DNA of 22,322 nt, from the NCBI GenBank assembly GCA_003485715.1, contig DNIF01000092.1, positions 1 to 22,322 of the forward strand, written 5' to 3'. Positions 8,454-16,192 of the stretch are shown piece by piece. The notes beneath the pieces were generated by a model, which ran no database searches, was not told the origin of the DNA, and saw nothing but the letters and a program-made list of their open reading frames with translations. Positions within the stretch are counted from its first letter, which is position 1, and every line of letters starts with the position of its first letter. The DNA comes from Gammaproteobacteria bacterium. Its GTDB lineage: Bacteria; Pseudomonadota; Gammaproteobacteria; UBA7966. A program made the translations under genes and the position numbers.

Positions 8454-8564
8454 TTATTGCGCGGGTGAGCGCATCGATTTGGCAAGCACGACGCCACAGT
8501 CACGGGCGTGTCGGGCACAAACGATAGGTCTGGGCAAGATTGCTGTAGTCGGGTTGGCAGTCAT
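8454..8564 (-). CDS. Candidate small protein, 36 aa, coupled to the desaturase
   Basis: Short open frame that nearly fills the gap between the desaturase and the FAD oxidoreductase. Its ATG overlaps the desaturase stop as ATGA, and AGGAAAG lies 5 nt upstream, so both a ribosome site and translational coupling are visible. It starts MTANPTTAILPRP and contains two cysteines (VCARHARDCG). It has no membrane segment and no family I recognise. It could be a real small protein, a degenerate remnant, or a chance frame that keeps ribosomes moving toward the next gene. Confidence is limited because 36 codons in high-GC DNA is not unusual. Confidence 0.35.
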   Translation of the reverse strand: MTANPTTAILPRPIVCARHARDCGVVLAKSMRSPAQ

Positions 8565-9454
8565 CGGGCTTTCCTGAGATCCCAGATAATCCCGCACGCA
8601 GCCAGGAAGTAGAGGCCGATCCATGTCAGGTCCAGTTCCCACCAGCGCAAGCCCTGACGGGCTGCCCCCGGAAAGCGGTGGTGATTATTGTGCCAACCCT
8701 CGCCCAGGGTTATGAGAGCGATGAACCAGTTGTTGCGGCTGTCGTCGCGTGTTGCGAAACGTCGGCTGCCGAACAGGTGCGCGAGGGAGTTGACCGAGAA
8801 GGTCGCGTGGTACACCAGAACGGTGGAAATACAGAAGCCCCAGACGACCAGTTGCCAGCCACCCGTCCCAAGCGCGGGCGAAAAAGTTTCGAGCAGGCTG
8901 CCCACACTCCAGAGAGAAAGGAGCAGAGCGAGGGGAACGATACCGTCGAAGCGGTCAAGGAATCGCAGTTCCGGGAAGCGCGAAAAATCGCGCACCTCCG
9001 AGATGCGGGTGGCAAAGGCTCCGCGCGAGATGAACCAGAGAAGATGACTGCGCAGGAAGCCGTGCTGGACAGGTGAATGCAAATCTGAGGGCGTGTCGCT
9101 CGTGCGGTGATGGTGCCGATGGTGAGCGCTCCACCACAGTGGCCCGCGTTGCGCAGCACTGTTCCCAAGGACAGCGAAGACAAATTGTGCGGGTCGCGAA
9201 GTGCGAAAGGCGCGGTGCGAGAAGTAGCGATGGTAGAACCCGGTGATGGCAAACATTCTGACCAGGTACAGCGCAAGCGCTACGCCAACTGCAAACCAAG
9301 AAACTCCCACCCAGACCACTCCGAGGCAACCGGCGTGGATGGCGATGAACGGGATGAGACGCAGCCAATCTATACCCCGATCTTCGGGGGAGACTACTGG
9401 GGCAGCGGAGGTGTCAAACCAGGCGACGATCGATTTAAGAACCTTGGATTGCAC
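8561..9454 (-). CDS. Delta-9-type acyl-lipid/acyl-CoA fatty acid desaturase
   Basis: Integral membrane di-iron desaturase of 297 aa that introduces a cis double bond in a fatty acyl chain (OLE1/DesC-like family). All three histidine boxes are present: HRYFSH (residues 75-80), HHRHHH (111-116) and HNNHH (255-259), separated by hydrophobic segments in the expected pattern. The GTG at 9454 is preferred because GGAGAGGG lies 6 nt before it and the protein then starts QSKVLKSIVAWFD, as in homologues; the frame is open back to a GTG at 9565, which would add 37 unconvincing residues. It is the first gene of the minus-strand operon, so it probably supplies the unsaturated substrate for the CFA-like enzymes downstream. 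Confidence 0.93.
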   Translation of the reverse strand: MQSKVLKSIVAWFDTSAAPVVSPEDRGIDWLRLIPFIAIHAGCLGVVWVGVSWFAVGVALALYLVRMFAITGFYHRYFSHRAFRTSRPAQFVFAVLGNSAAQRGPLWWSAHHRHHHRTSDTPSDLHSPVQHGFLRSHLLWFISRGAFATRISEVRDFSRFPELRFLDRFDGIVPLALLLSLWSVGSLLETFSPALGTGGWQLVVWGFCISTVLVYHATFSVNSLAHLFGSRRFATRDDSRNNWFIALITLGEGWHNNHHRFPGAARQGLRWWELDLTWIGLYFLAACGIIWDLRKAR

Positions 9455-9576
9455 CGCACGCCCTCTCCACAAAGCCTCTGGGGTGGACCAGCCTGCTGCC
9501 GGCTTGGTTCCAGCCCGGAAGTCTATCAGTGAGTTCTGCTCGGCCGGTCGAGAGTGCTTCGACACCCTCCCTACAG

Positions 9577-9596
9577 TCGGATGTGGATCAATCCGA
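9577..9596. promoter_or_regulatory. Inverted repeat TCGGAT-N8-ATCCGA in the desaturase leader
   Basis: Perfect 6-bp arms separated by 8 bases, about 120-140 nt before the preferred desaturase start and inside its predicted 5' leader. It could be an operator or an RNA hairpin. No T-run follows on either strand, so it is not a standard terminator. Confidence 0.3.
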
Positions 9597-9716
9597 TGGC
9601 GGGCAGGTGAGTAGGTGGATTGGGGGACGTGGCTGGCGGGGACTTCTACGCACCATCGGGGGGACCGGGGAGCTCCCTACGGCTGTTGAGCACCGCCAAC
9701 CACGTCCTTGACCTGA

Positions 9717-9745
9717 AGCATAGCTGGGCATGAACAGAACGTCAA
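9717..9745 (-). promoter_or_regulatory. Sigma70-type promoter for the lipid operon
   Basis: On the minus strand, TTGACG (9745-9740) is followed after exactly 17 bp by TATGCT (9722-9717). Transcription would begin near 9710, giving a leader of about 255 nt before the GTG at 9454. The match to the consensus is good at both hexamers. No start site has been measured. Confidence 0.5.
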
Positions 9746-9768
9746 CGCGCCCTGTCATGCGATGAACA
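9728..9768. promoter_or_regulatory. Cluster of three ATGA(A)CA motifs, possible regulator sites
   Basis: GCATGAACAG lies at 9728-9737, its near reverse complement CTGTCATGC at 9752-9760, and GATGAACA at 9761-9768. The two direct copies are 32 bp apart, about three helical turns. One copy sits in the spacer of the predicted operon promoter and the others just upstream of its -35 element, a natural place for regulator binding. The regulator is not identified. Confidence 0.35.
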
Positions 9769-9808
9769 AAAACTGGACATCCCGGTCGACCCCTGCCACT
9801 CTCGGTAA

Positions 9809-11353
9809 GTGAACGTTTCCTCTCCCGTCCTCAGGCCCCTGCTCGGCGATCAGTTGACCTTCGGCATCGCGTCGCTCAGGGGCTGTCATCCAGGCGACGT
9901 CATATTGATGGCGGAAGTGGCTGAAGAGACCGACTACGTTCCGCACCACCCGCAGAAACTGGTCTTGTTCTTGTCAGCCATGCGGCACTTCGCCCGCTCC
10001 CTCGCCGAGCGGGGTCTGAGGGTGCGTTACGTGCGACTCGATGACCCCGCCAACACAGGTAGCATTGAGGGTGAAGTTCGACGCGCGCTCGGAGAGACCG
10101 GCTGCGAGGCCGTTTGCGTGACCGAGCCCGGAGAATGGCGCCTCGCTGAAGCGATGGCGCAGTGGCACCAGCATCTCGGTGTGCCGGTGACGGTTCTTGA
10201 AGACGATCGCTTCCTTTGCAGCCATGCACGCTTCGCCAAGTGGTCATCCGGACGCACGGCCTTGCGCATGGAGTTCTTCTATCGCGAGATGCGCCGCGAA
10301 ACCGGGCTCCTCATGGAGCCTGACGGCACGCCAACGGGCGGACAGTGGAACTACGACAGCGAGAATCGTCGCCGTTACGACGGCGTGAAAGCCCTGCCGG
10401 GCTGTGTCCGCTTCGTGCCGGATCAGATTACCCGGGAAGTCATGGCTCTGGTTACCCAGCGCTTCAGCACGCGCTTCGGGGCCCTCGACTGCTTCGACTG
10501 GCCGGTCACGCAGAGCGACGCAGAGCAGGCGTTGGAGATTTTCATCGCACGTGCGCTGCCGGGTTTCGGCGACTACCAGGATGCCATGCTGGCGTCCGAA
10601 GATGTTCTCTTTCACTCCCGCCTGTCCGCGGCCATCAATCTCGGTCTGCTCGACCCGCTGAACGTCTGCCGGGCCGCAGAGGCTGCGTGGCAGCGGGGAA
10701 ATGCACCTCTGAATGCTGCCGAGGGCTTCATCCGGCAGATCCTGGGCTGGCGTGAATTCATCCGCGGAGTCTACTGGCAGTTCATGCCGGCATACCGGGA
10801 TCGCAATGCACTTGATGCGCGGCGCCGGCTGCCCGACTTCTTCTGGGGGGCACCAACCTCGATGCACTGCGTTGCCTCCGTCGTCGAGGCGACGCGCCGG
10901 ACTGCCTATGCTCATCACATCCAGCGCCTGATGGTGACCGGGAATTTCGCGCTACTGGCCGGGATTGCCCCCGAGGCAGTGGCTGAATGGTATCTCGCGG
11001 TTTATGCAGACGCCGTCGAGTGGGTGGAGTTGCCGAACGTGCTCGGTATGGCACTGCACGCAGATGGTGGGCTGGTCGGATCCAAGCCCTACTGCGCAAG
11101 TGGGGCTTACATCAACCGCATGAGCGATTACTGCCGGGACTGTGTCCACGATCACAAGCGTCGCAGCGGTGAGGCAGCCTGCCCATTCAACGTTCTCTAC
11201 TGGGATTTCCTCATGCGTCATGAGTCCTCACTGGCAAGAAACCCGCGCATGGCAATGAGCTATCGAAACCTGGCACGCATACCGCAGGAGGAAAGGGCGG
11301 CGATCCGAAGCTCGGCCCGGGTCTTCCTCGACGCCTGCGCACCGGAGAACTGA
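9809..11353 (+). CDS. phrB: Iron-sulfur bacterial cryptochrome/photolyase (PhrB/CryB type)
   Basis: Flavoprotein of 514 aa of the FeS-BCP branch of photolyases, which repair UV (6-4) photoproducts with light and carry FAD, an antenna pigment and a [4Fe-4S] cluster. Four cysteines at 354, 442, 445 and 458 have exactly the spacing of the cluster ligands of Agrobacterium PhrB (350, 438, 441, 454). His370 and Tyr428/Tyr434 line up in the same way with PhrB His366 and Tyr424/Tyr430. The N-terminus LRPLLGDQLTFG is the alpha/beta antenna domain; the FAD domain ends SYRNLARIP. The start is the GTG at 9809; no strong ribosome site is visible. It is divergent from the lipid operon, an association typical of light or singlet-oxygen regulons. 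(6-4) activity is the family expectation; a signalling role cannot be excluded. Confidence 0.93.
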   Translation: MNVSSPVLRPLLGDQLTFGIASLRGCHPGDVILMAEVAEETDYVPHHPQKLVLFLSAMRHFARSLAERGLRVRYVRLDDPANTGSIEGEVRRALGETGCEAVCVTEPGEWRLAEAMAQWHQHLGVPVTVLEDDRFLCSHARFAKWSSGRTALRMEFFYREMRRETGLLMEPDGTPTGGQWNYDSENRRRYDGVKALPGCVRFVPDQITREVMALVTQRFSTRFGALDCFDWPVTQSDAEQALEIFIARALPGFGDYQDAMLASEDVLFHSRLSAAINLGLLDPLNVCRAAEAAWQRGNAPLNAAEGFIRQILGWREFIRGVYWQFMPAYRDRNALDARRRLPDFFWGAPTSMHCVASVVEATRRTAYAHHIQRLMVTGNFALLAGIAPEAVAEWYLAVYADAVEWVELPNVLGMALHADGGLVGSKPYCASGAYINRMSDYCRDCVHDHKRRSGEAACPFNVLYWDFLMRHESSLARNPRMAMSYRNLARIPQEERAAIRSSARVFLDACAPEN

Positions 11354-11358
11354 CTTCC

Positions 11359-12189
11359 ATGCCTATTGACCTCCGTGTGACCGATCAAGCCCTGCGTGCG
11401 GGTTACATGGCATCGCCCTCGGCCCGCGCGGAGTCACCGCATTGCCCCAGGCGGGCTGTTGGGCCGCGGCGAAAATGTGGACGCTTGCTTCTGTCGGTGG
11501 TCCTCCTTTCACTGGCGGCCTGCGGCCCGGGCGGTGATGAGGTGGACCGCTACTTCCCGACTGAATCCGGTTTGCGCTGGACCTATCGACTGACGCGTAC
11601 GACCATGGACGGCTCCCAGGTGCGACCCTATTACGTTGAGCATCGAGGTCCGGTGCTGGTCGCAGGTCGGGCAGATTCAGTTCTTGAGCAACGCACCTTC
11701 GATGGCAATCGATATTTCTTTGCCCGTGATCCTACGCGCGGATGGCTGCGGCTCGGCGCCCAGAGTGCAACGGACGAGGCTCCCCGTTGGGCAGTCGAGC
11801 CTTGGTTGGTACTCCCTGCCAGCCTCGATGTGGGTCGTTCCTGGCAGCAACTGACTCCGGTGCGGGTTCTCGAGAAGACCGGCCCTCCTCAGGAAACCCT
11901 GTTCCGCGTTCAGGTGAGTCTGCCCGTCGAGTATCGGCTCGCGGCTCGCGACGAACGGGTGGAGGTCCCGGCGGGCAGCTTTTCCGGTTGTCTACGCATC
12001 GAGGGCCGCGGCAGCATCAGCACGCATCTCGGCAACTACCTGGGTCTGGGGTCGGTCACGGTGGAGTCGACTGCGTGGTTCGCCCCCGGCGTGGGTTTGG
12101 TCAAGCAACGACTTGTGGAACGGACGAATCGACCGGCGCTGGATCGTGGGGAAATGCAATTGGAACTCACACGGTTGAATCGGCCCTGA
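11359..12189 (+). CDS. Predicted lipoprotein, paralogue of the one at 19628
   Basis: Secreted protein of 276 aa with a lipobox LSLAAC (Cys55) after a hydrophobic stretch LLLSVVLL, so it is probably anchored in a cell membrane. It starts 5 bp after the photolyase stop, with GGAG about 11 nt upstream; an in-frame ATG at 11407 would shorten the long basic N-region and is an alternative. The mature part looks beta-rich, opening with YFPTESGLRWTYRL and ending in RVEVPAGSFSGCLRIEGRG and WFAPGVGLVKQRL. These blocks recur in the lipoprotein at 19628, showing one family. I do not recognise a characterised function. Its position suggests co-expression with the photolyase and the alpha/beta hydrolase that follows. 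Confidence 0.8.
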   Translation: MPIDLRVTDQALRAGYMASPSARAESPHCPRRAVGPRRKCGRLLLSVVLLSLAACGPGGDEVDRYFPTESGLRWTYRLTRTTMDGSQVRPYYVEHRGPVLVAGRADSVLEQRTFDGNRYFFARDPTRGWLRLGAQSATDEAPRWAVEPWLVLPASLDVGRSWQQLTPVRVLEKTGPPQETLFRVQVSLPVEYRLAARDERVEVPAGSFSGCLRIEGRGSISTHLGNYLGLGSVTVESTAWFAPGVGLVKQRLVERTNRPALDRGEMQLELTRLNRP

Positions 12190-12274
12190 CATTTGCCCGG
12201 GCCACCTCGCCCGGAGGCGTTACGTGAAGACTCGGCGAAACCACATTCCCGTTCATCGGACCGGAGAGCAACCC

Positions 12275-13297
12275 ATGAAACATTTGTCCTTGCTTCGCTG
12301 CGGGCTCCTCTGGCGCTGCTTCGCTGGCTGCCTCGCATTCGGCTATGCGGTGGCGCTTCCCGCTCTCGCGCAGGAGGATGAGTCGCCTGTGACAACTCCC
12401 CCCGCAACTGCCGAAACCAACATACTGGTGCCACCCGGGAAATTTCTCGTGGTGCAGGGGCTGCGCATGCACATGCACTGCGTCGGTTCGGGCTACCCTG
12501 CGGTCATGATCGATGGAGGCATCGGGGCTTCGTCCCTCGAGTGGATCCCGGTCCTGGAAGGAGCCGCGAGCACAACGCGCGTGTGTGTCTGGGACCGTCC
12601 TGGCTATGGTTGGAGCGACGCAGGGCCGGCGCCGAGAACCACCCCTCAGGTCGCGGATGAACTGCTGGACCTGATGAAGGCCTCGGAGATAGCTGGCCCG
12701 TGGGTGCTGGTTGGTCATTCATTTGGAGGCTTCACCGTTCGTTATCTGGCTGCCCGTCATCCGGCTGAGGTGGCGGCCCTGCTGCTGGTGGAGTCCTCCA
12801 CGCCGACCACCGAAGTCGTTGCCAGTCGCGGGCCACGGCGTGCGAGCCCGCTCGTGGAGCAACCGAAGGTCAGTGCGGCCGGAATGCCACGCACCCGAGA
12901 GGAAGTGGCCTCGTACCTCAACACGCGACGCAAGGCCATCCTGACGCAGATGGACGAGCTCAAGCACTTCCACGCGAGCAGCCAGGCAGTCCAACAGGCC
13001 GGACCGGTGCCCGACGTGCCACTGATCGTGCTCGAGCGCGGCAGACGGTTGTGGCCAGTTGGTACCGAGGGGGACGCCGCTGAGCAGGCCTGGCATGACG
13101 CCCAGGCCGAGCTTGTACGCCTGACGCCTCAGGGTCAGTTGCGGACCATCCCGGATGTCGGCCACAGCCCACACGTTGATCGCCCGGAAGTCGTGGTGGC
13201 TGCCATTCGCGAACTCGTCCAGCTGGTGCGTGAGCGAAAGCCAATCGGCGGACCTGTAGCCGAAGCGGTGACTACGGAGATGTCCACCGGACGCTGA
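12275..13297 (+). CDS. Secreted alpha/beta hydrolase
   Basis: Alpha/beta-hydrolase fold enzyme of 340 aa, likely an esterase or lipase-like hydrolase of unknown substrate. The ATG at 12275 is chosen over the open frame to 12224 because GGAGAG precedes it by about 6-7 nt and it gives a clean signal peptide cleaved after ALPALA (residue 32), placing the enzyme in the periplasm or outside. Visible motifs are the oxyanion region IDGGIGASSLEW, the WDRPGYGWSD loop, the nucleophile elbow GHSFGG with Ser149, and the catalytic His297 in VGHSPHVDRP. The acidic triad member is not obvious. It lies 85 bp after the lipoprotein and may be co-transcribed with it. Confidence 0.88.
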   Translation: MKHLSLLRCGLLWRCFAGCLAFGYAVALPALAQEDESPVTTPPATAETNILVPPGKFLVVQGLRMHMHCVGSGYPAVMIDGGIGASSLEWIPVLEGAASTTRVCVWDRPGYGWSDAGPAPRTTPQVADELLDLMKASEIAGPWVLVGHSFGGFTVRYLAARHPAEVAALLLVESSTPTTEVVASRGPRRASPLVEQPKVSAAGMPRTREEVASYLNTRRKAILTQMDELKHFHASSQAVQQAGPVPDVPLIVLERGRRLWPVGTEGDAAEQAWHDAQAELVRLTPQGQLRTIPDVGHSPHVDRPEVVVAAIRELVQLVRERKPIGGPVAEAVTTEMSTGR

Positions 13298-13377
13298 CCT
13301 TCACCATTGATGGTCATTTCTGGTGACCACCCCATCAGGGTCAAGACCTTCCTGATGTCGCGATGTAGTATTTCAGC

Positions 13378-16188
13378 GTGTTGACACTGCCACTCCTCCC
13401 GCTCCTGCCCTTCCTCGCGGCATTCTGCCTGCACCTGTTGCCGGCTCGCCGTAGCAATCTCATCGTCGGGTCCGCGCTCGCGGCCTTGGGGTTTGCGGTA
13501 GCCTGCGCACTGGACCTCGCCACCACTGCGCTACAAGGGCAGGTGACGCGCTTCGCTCTGCCTTGGTTGCCGCAGGCCAATGTGCATTTCGATCTGCGCG
13601 CAGATGGCCTCGGAACCGGCCTCGCGTTGCTCGTCTGTATAGTTGCCCTGCTGGTGATGGTCTTCGCACATGGCTACCTGCGAGGTAGTGCGGAGGATCG
13701 CAAGCGGCTCATCGTCTGGTTACTCATCTTCACCGGCGCGATGCTGGGGCTGGTCTTGGCGGGAGACCTCATCCTGCTCGTGGTCTTCTGGGAACTCACC
13801 AGCCTCGCGTCATTCGTCCTGGTGAATTTCCGCGACCGCGACACGGACGCACGCCAGGGTGCACGGATCACCTTGCTGGTGACCGGATTCGGCGGATTGT
13901 CGTTGCTGGCTGCGGCAGTCTTGCTCGGGCAGATCGCCGGTAGTTTCGAGATCAGTCACCTGCTCACCGAGCGGGCAACGATCCAGGCCCATCCACTCTT
14001 TCCGCTCGTCCAGGTGGGTTTCATTCTTGCGGCACTGACAAAATCGGCCCAATTCCCATTCCATTTCTGGCTGGCGCGCGCCATGGCGGCACCAACGCCC
14101 GTGTCTGCCTTCCTGCATTCCGCCGCGCTGGTGAAGGCCGGGATTTTCCTGCTCGCCCGCATGCAACCTGTTCTCGGTGACGATTATCTCTGGGCCTGGA
14201 TGCTGATTGGGGCGGGTACTGCAAGCTTTGTCATTGGCGCCTTGAGCGCACTGCGTCAGACTGACCTCAAGGCGCTGCTGGCCGGTTCCACAGTGAGTCA
14301 TTTAGGTCTCATGGTGCTGTTGCTGGGGCTCGACTCCCCGGCCGCAACGCTGGCGGCTCTGGCGCATCTGCTGGCTCACGCCCTGTTCAAGGCCTGCGCA
14401 TTCATGCTGGCGGGGTCCATCGATCACGCCACGGGGGTGCGTGATCTGCGCGGGCTTGGTGGGCTCGCACGGGGCATGCCGCTCAGTTTCATCATCGCCT
14501 GTGTCGTGCTGCCGGCCATGGCGGGGTTGCCGCCCTTCAGCGGTTTCATCACCAAGGAGCTCGCGCTGACGTCGGTGTTGCAGGATGGATGGCAAATCCT
14601 GCCCGAACTGGTCGCATTGCTGCTCGTGTTGGCCACCCTCCTGGGTGCCGTGTTCGGGGTGGCCTACACATTGCGGCTGTGGTGGATCCCCTTCCTTGCA
14701 GGCAGCGAAAGGTCTGGTCCTGCTATCGCCGATCCATCACCGTGGCAGACCGTGCCGATGGCTATCTGCGCAACATGGACCCTGCTCGCCGGCGTAGCGC
14801 CGGAATGGTTGTTCAGTCCGTGGCTCGCCCTGCTCGCCATCGGTGCGGCCGTTCCTGCGGGTTCCCACGTACACCTCGGACTTTGGCACGGACTGAATGC
14901 AGCGGTCGTGATGTCGCTCTGTGTCATCGCCGCGGGCACGGCCCTGTTCCTGCTCTGGCGGCCCACGCCGGCCGGGCTGGTGTACACAGAGATCGCGTTC
15001 AGCCGATCGCTGCGTCCGCTTCTTGCCTTGGCCGCGCGGGGCGACTCGGGGCCGTGGGCACCACGTCTCGGGCCCTCGCTTCAAGTCGTGATCTGGGTTG
15101 CTCTCCTGGCCATGTTGCCGGCCTTCGGCGTGCTCGTTGCCAATGGCATCCCGAGTGTGAGTCCAGCGCCCCCACTGGCCTGGTTGTTGTGGGGGCTTGC
15201 AATCACCGCTGCGCTGGCGACGGTATTCAGCCGGCACGATCGATTGCTCGCTATCCTGCTTCTAGCCGTGGTGGGTGTTGTGCTTTCGGTCCATTTTGCG
15301 CACTTCAGTGCGCCTGACCTCGCGCTCACCCAGATCCTGGTCGAACTGGTCAGCACTCTGCTGCTGATGCTCTCATTGCACTTCCTGCCCCCTCTGGCAG
15401 CAGTCGGCAACGACCGATGCCTTTATTGGAGGCTGGCCGCAGCGGGAGGGTTCGGTGTCTTGATCACGCTGGTGGTAGTCCAGGTACTGACTACCCCCGC
15501 CGATGGACTCGCACCGTGGTTCCTGCAGCACAGCTTGCACGATGCGGGCGGGGCCAATGTGGTGAACGTGATCATCGTGGACTTTCGCAGCCTCGATACG
15601 CTGGGCGAGATCACCGTGCTGGGTGTTGCTGCGCTAGTGATCGCTGCCCTGCTTGGCAGGGCCCGGGTCCGGGTTGCGCCACGTGTACGGGCCCCCGCAG
15701 GAGCCGATCTCCCACTCCTGCTTGCGGTCGTGGCGCGCTTGCTGATGCCGGTGGCGCTGCTCATTTCCGTGCATCTATTCCTGCGCGGCCACAATCTTCC
15801 GGGTGGTGGCTTCATCGCCGGATTGGTGGTGGCAGTGGGCGTCGCCCTGTTACAGATGGGTCGAGGATCCGCTTGGCTGGCGCGTCGCCTGCACGTGGAT
15901 GGTGTGGGCCTCATGGCAGTTGGTCTTGGCATTGCCGTGCTGACAGGCATTGCCGCCCTGCCGTTCGCGCGTCCCTTCCTGACCAGTGCGCACACCACGG
16001 TGCACTTGCCGTTACTCGGAGAACTCCCCCTGGCCAGCGCAACGCTTTTCGACGTTGGCGTCTATCTGGTCGTGATCGGCGCGGTCACACTGATCCTCCA
16101 GCGCATTGGCGGGGTTGCGGAAGAGCGACGCGCCGGGGCCCGGCGCGATGGCAGGAAACCCGCTGCATATTCGATGTCGAGGGCCTAG
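13378..16188 (+). CDS. mrpA: Mrp Na+/H+ antiporter, fused subunits A and B
   Basis: Large subunit of the multisubunit Mrp (Mnh/Pha) cation/proton antiporter in the inner membrane, 936 aa. The N-terminal part is NuoL/ND5-like, with the key acid Glu139 in VVFWELTSLASF, Lys222 in TKSAQFPFHFWL and Lys253 in HSAALVKAG. An MrpA-specific C-terminal region follows, then an MrpB domain (about residues 779-925, RGHNLPGGGFIAGLVVA). A/B fusion is usual in the group of mrp operons found in Rhizobium and Pseudomonas, so it is not an anomaly. The GTG at 13378 has no ribosome site; a TAGTAT box ends 7 bases upstream, so a leaderless transcript is possible. First gene of the six-gene antiporter operon. Confidence 0.95.
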   Translation: MLTLPLLPLLPFLAAFCLHLLPARRSNLIVGSALAALGFAVACALDLATTALQGQVTRFALPWLPQANVHFDLRADGLGTGLALLVCIVALLVMVFAHGYLRGSAEDRKRLIVWLLIFTGAMLGLVLAGDLILLVVFWELTSLASFVLVNFRDRDTDARQGARITLLVTGFGGLSLLAAAVLLGQIAGSFEISHLLTERATIQAHPLFPLVQVGFILAALTKSAQFPFHFWLARAMAAPTPVSAFLHSAALVKAGIFLLARMQPVLGDDYLWAWMLIGAGTASFVIGALSALRQTDLKALLAGSTVSHLGLMVLLLGLDSPAATLAALAHLLAHALFKACAFMLAGSIDHATGVRDLRGLGGLARGMPLSFIIACVVLPAMAGLPPFSGFITKELALTSVLQDGWQILPELVALLLVLATLLGAVFGVAYTLRLWWIPFLAGSERSGPAIADPSPWQTVPMAICATWTLLAGVAPEWLFSPWLALLAIGAAVPAGSHVHLGLWHGLNAAVVMSLCVIAAGTALFLLWRPTPAGLVYTEIAFSRSLRPLLALAARGDSGPWAPRLGPSLQVVIWVALLAMLPAFGVLVANGIPSVSPAPPLAWLLWGLAITAALATVFSRHDRLLAILLLAVVGVVLSVHFAHFSAPDLALTQILVELVSTLLLMLSLHFLPPLAAVGNDRCLYWRLAAAGGFGVLITLVVVQVLTTPADGLAPWFLQHSLHDAGGANVVNVIIVDFRSLDTLGEITVLGVAALVIAALLGRARVRVAPRVRAPAGADLPLLLAVVARLLMPVALLISVHLFLRGHNLPGGGFIAGLVVAVGVALLQMGRGSAWLARRLHVDGVGLMAVGLGIAVLTGIAALPFARPFLTSAHTTVHLPLLGELPLASATLFDVGVYLVVIGAVTLILQRIGGVAEERRAGARRDGRKPAAYSMSRA

Positions 16189-16192
16189 ACAC

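Larger units (their letters stand above)
9455..9808. other. Divergent control region between desaturase and photolyase
   Basis: A 354-bp stretch without a convincing gene. It holds a sigma70-like promoter toward the desaturase (9717-9745, minus), three ATGA(A)CA-like motifs (9728-9768), an inverted repeat (9577-9596) and a 10-bp palindrome GGGAGCTCCC at 9668-9677. The photolyase GTG follows with no clear ribosome site and no convincing plus-strand promoter. Confidence 0.6.

Noticed and set aside
9455..9565. N-terminal extension of the desaturase to the GTG at 9565
   Set aside because: GGGAGG abuts that GTG with no spacing, the added residues do not look like the family, and a well-placed ribosome site precedes the GTG at 9454.
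9567..9590. TGATCC on the minus strand, like the -35 of singlet-oxygen sigmaE promoters
   Set aside because: The sequence at the right distance (GGTGTC) does not resemble the -10 of that class, and the sigma70-like promoter upstream is a better match.
10244..10918. 224-codon open frame on the minus strand inside the photolyase
   Set aside because: The photolyase frame carries all expected cofactor residues; the antisense frame shows nothing recognisable.
13307..13338. Nested inverted repeats TGATGG/CCATCA and TGGTCA/TGACCA between the hydrolase and mrpA
   Set aside because: Short arms, competing pairings and no T-run; too weak to call a terminator.
15660..16150. MrpA-MrpB fusion as a novelty
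   Set aside because: Fusion of A and B is normal for one of the two known groups of mrp operons.
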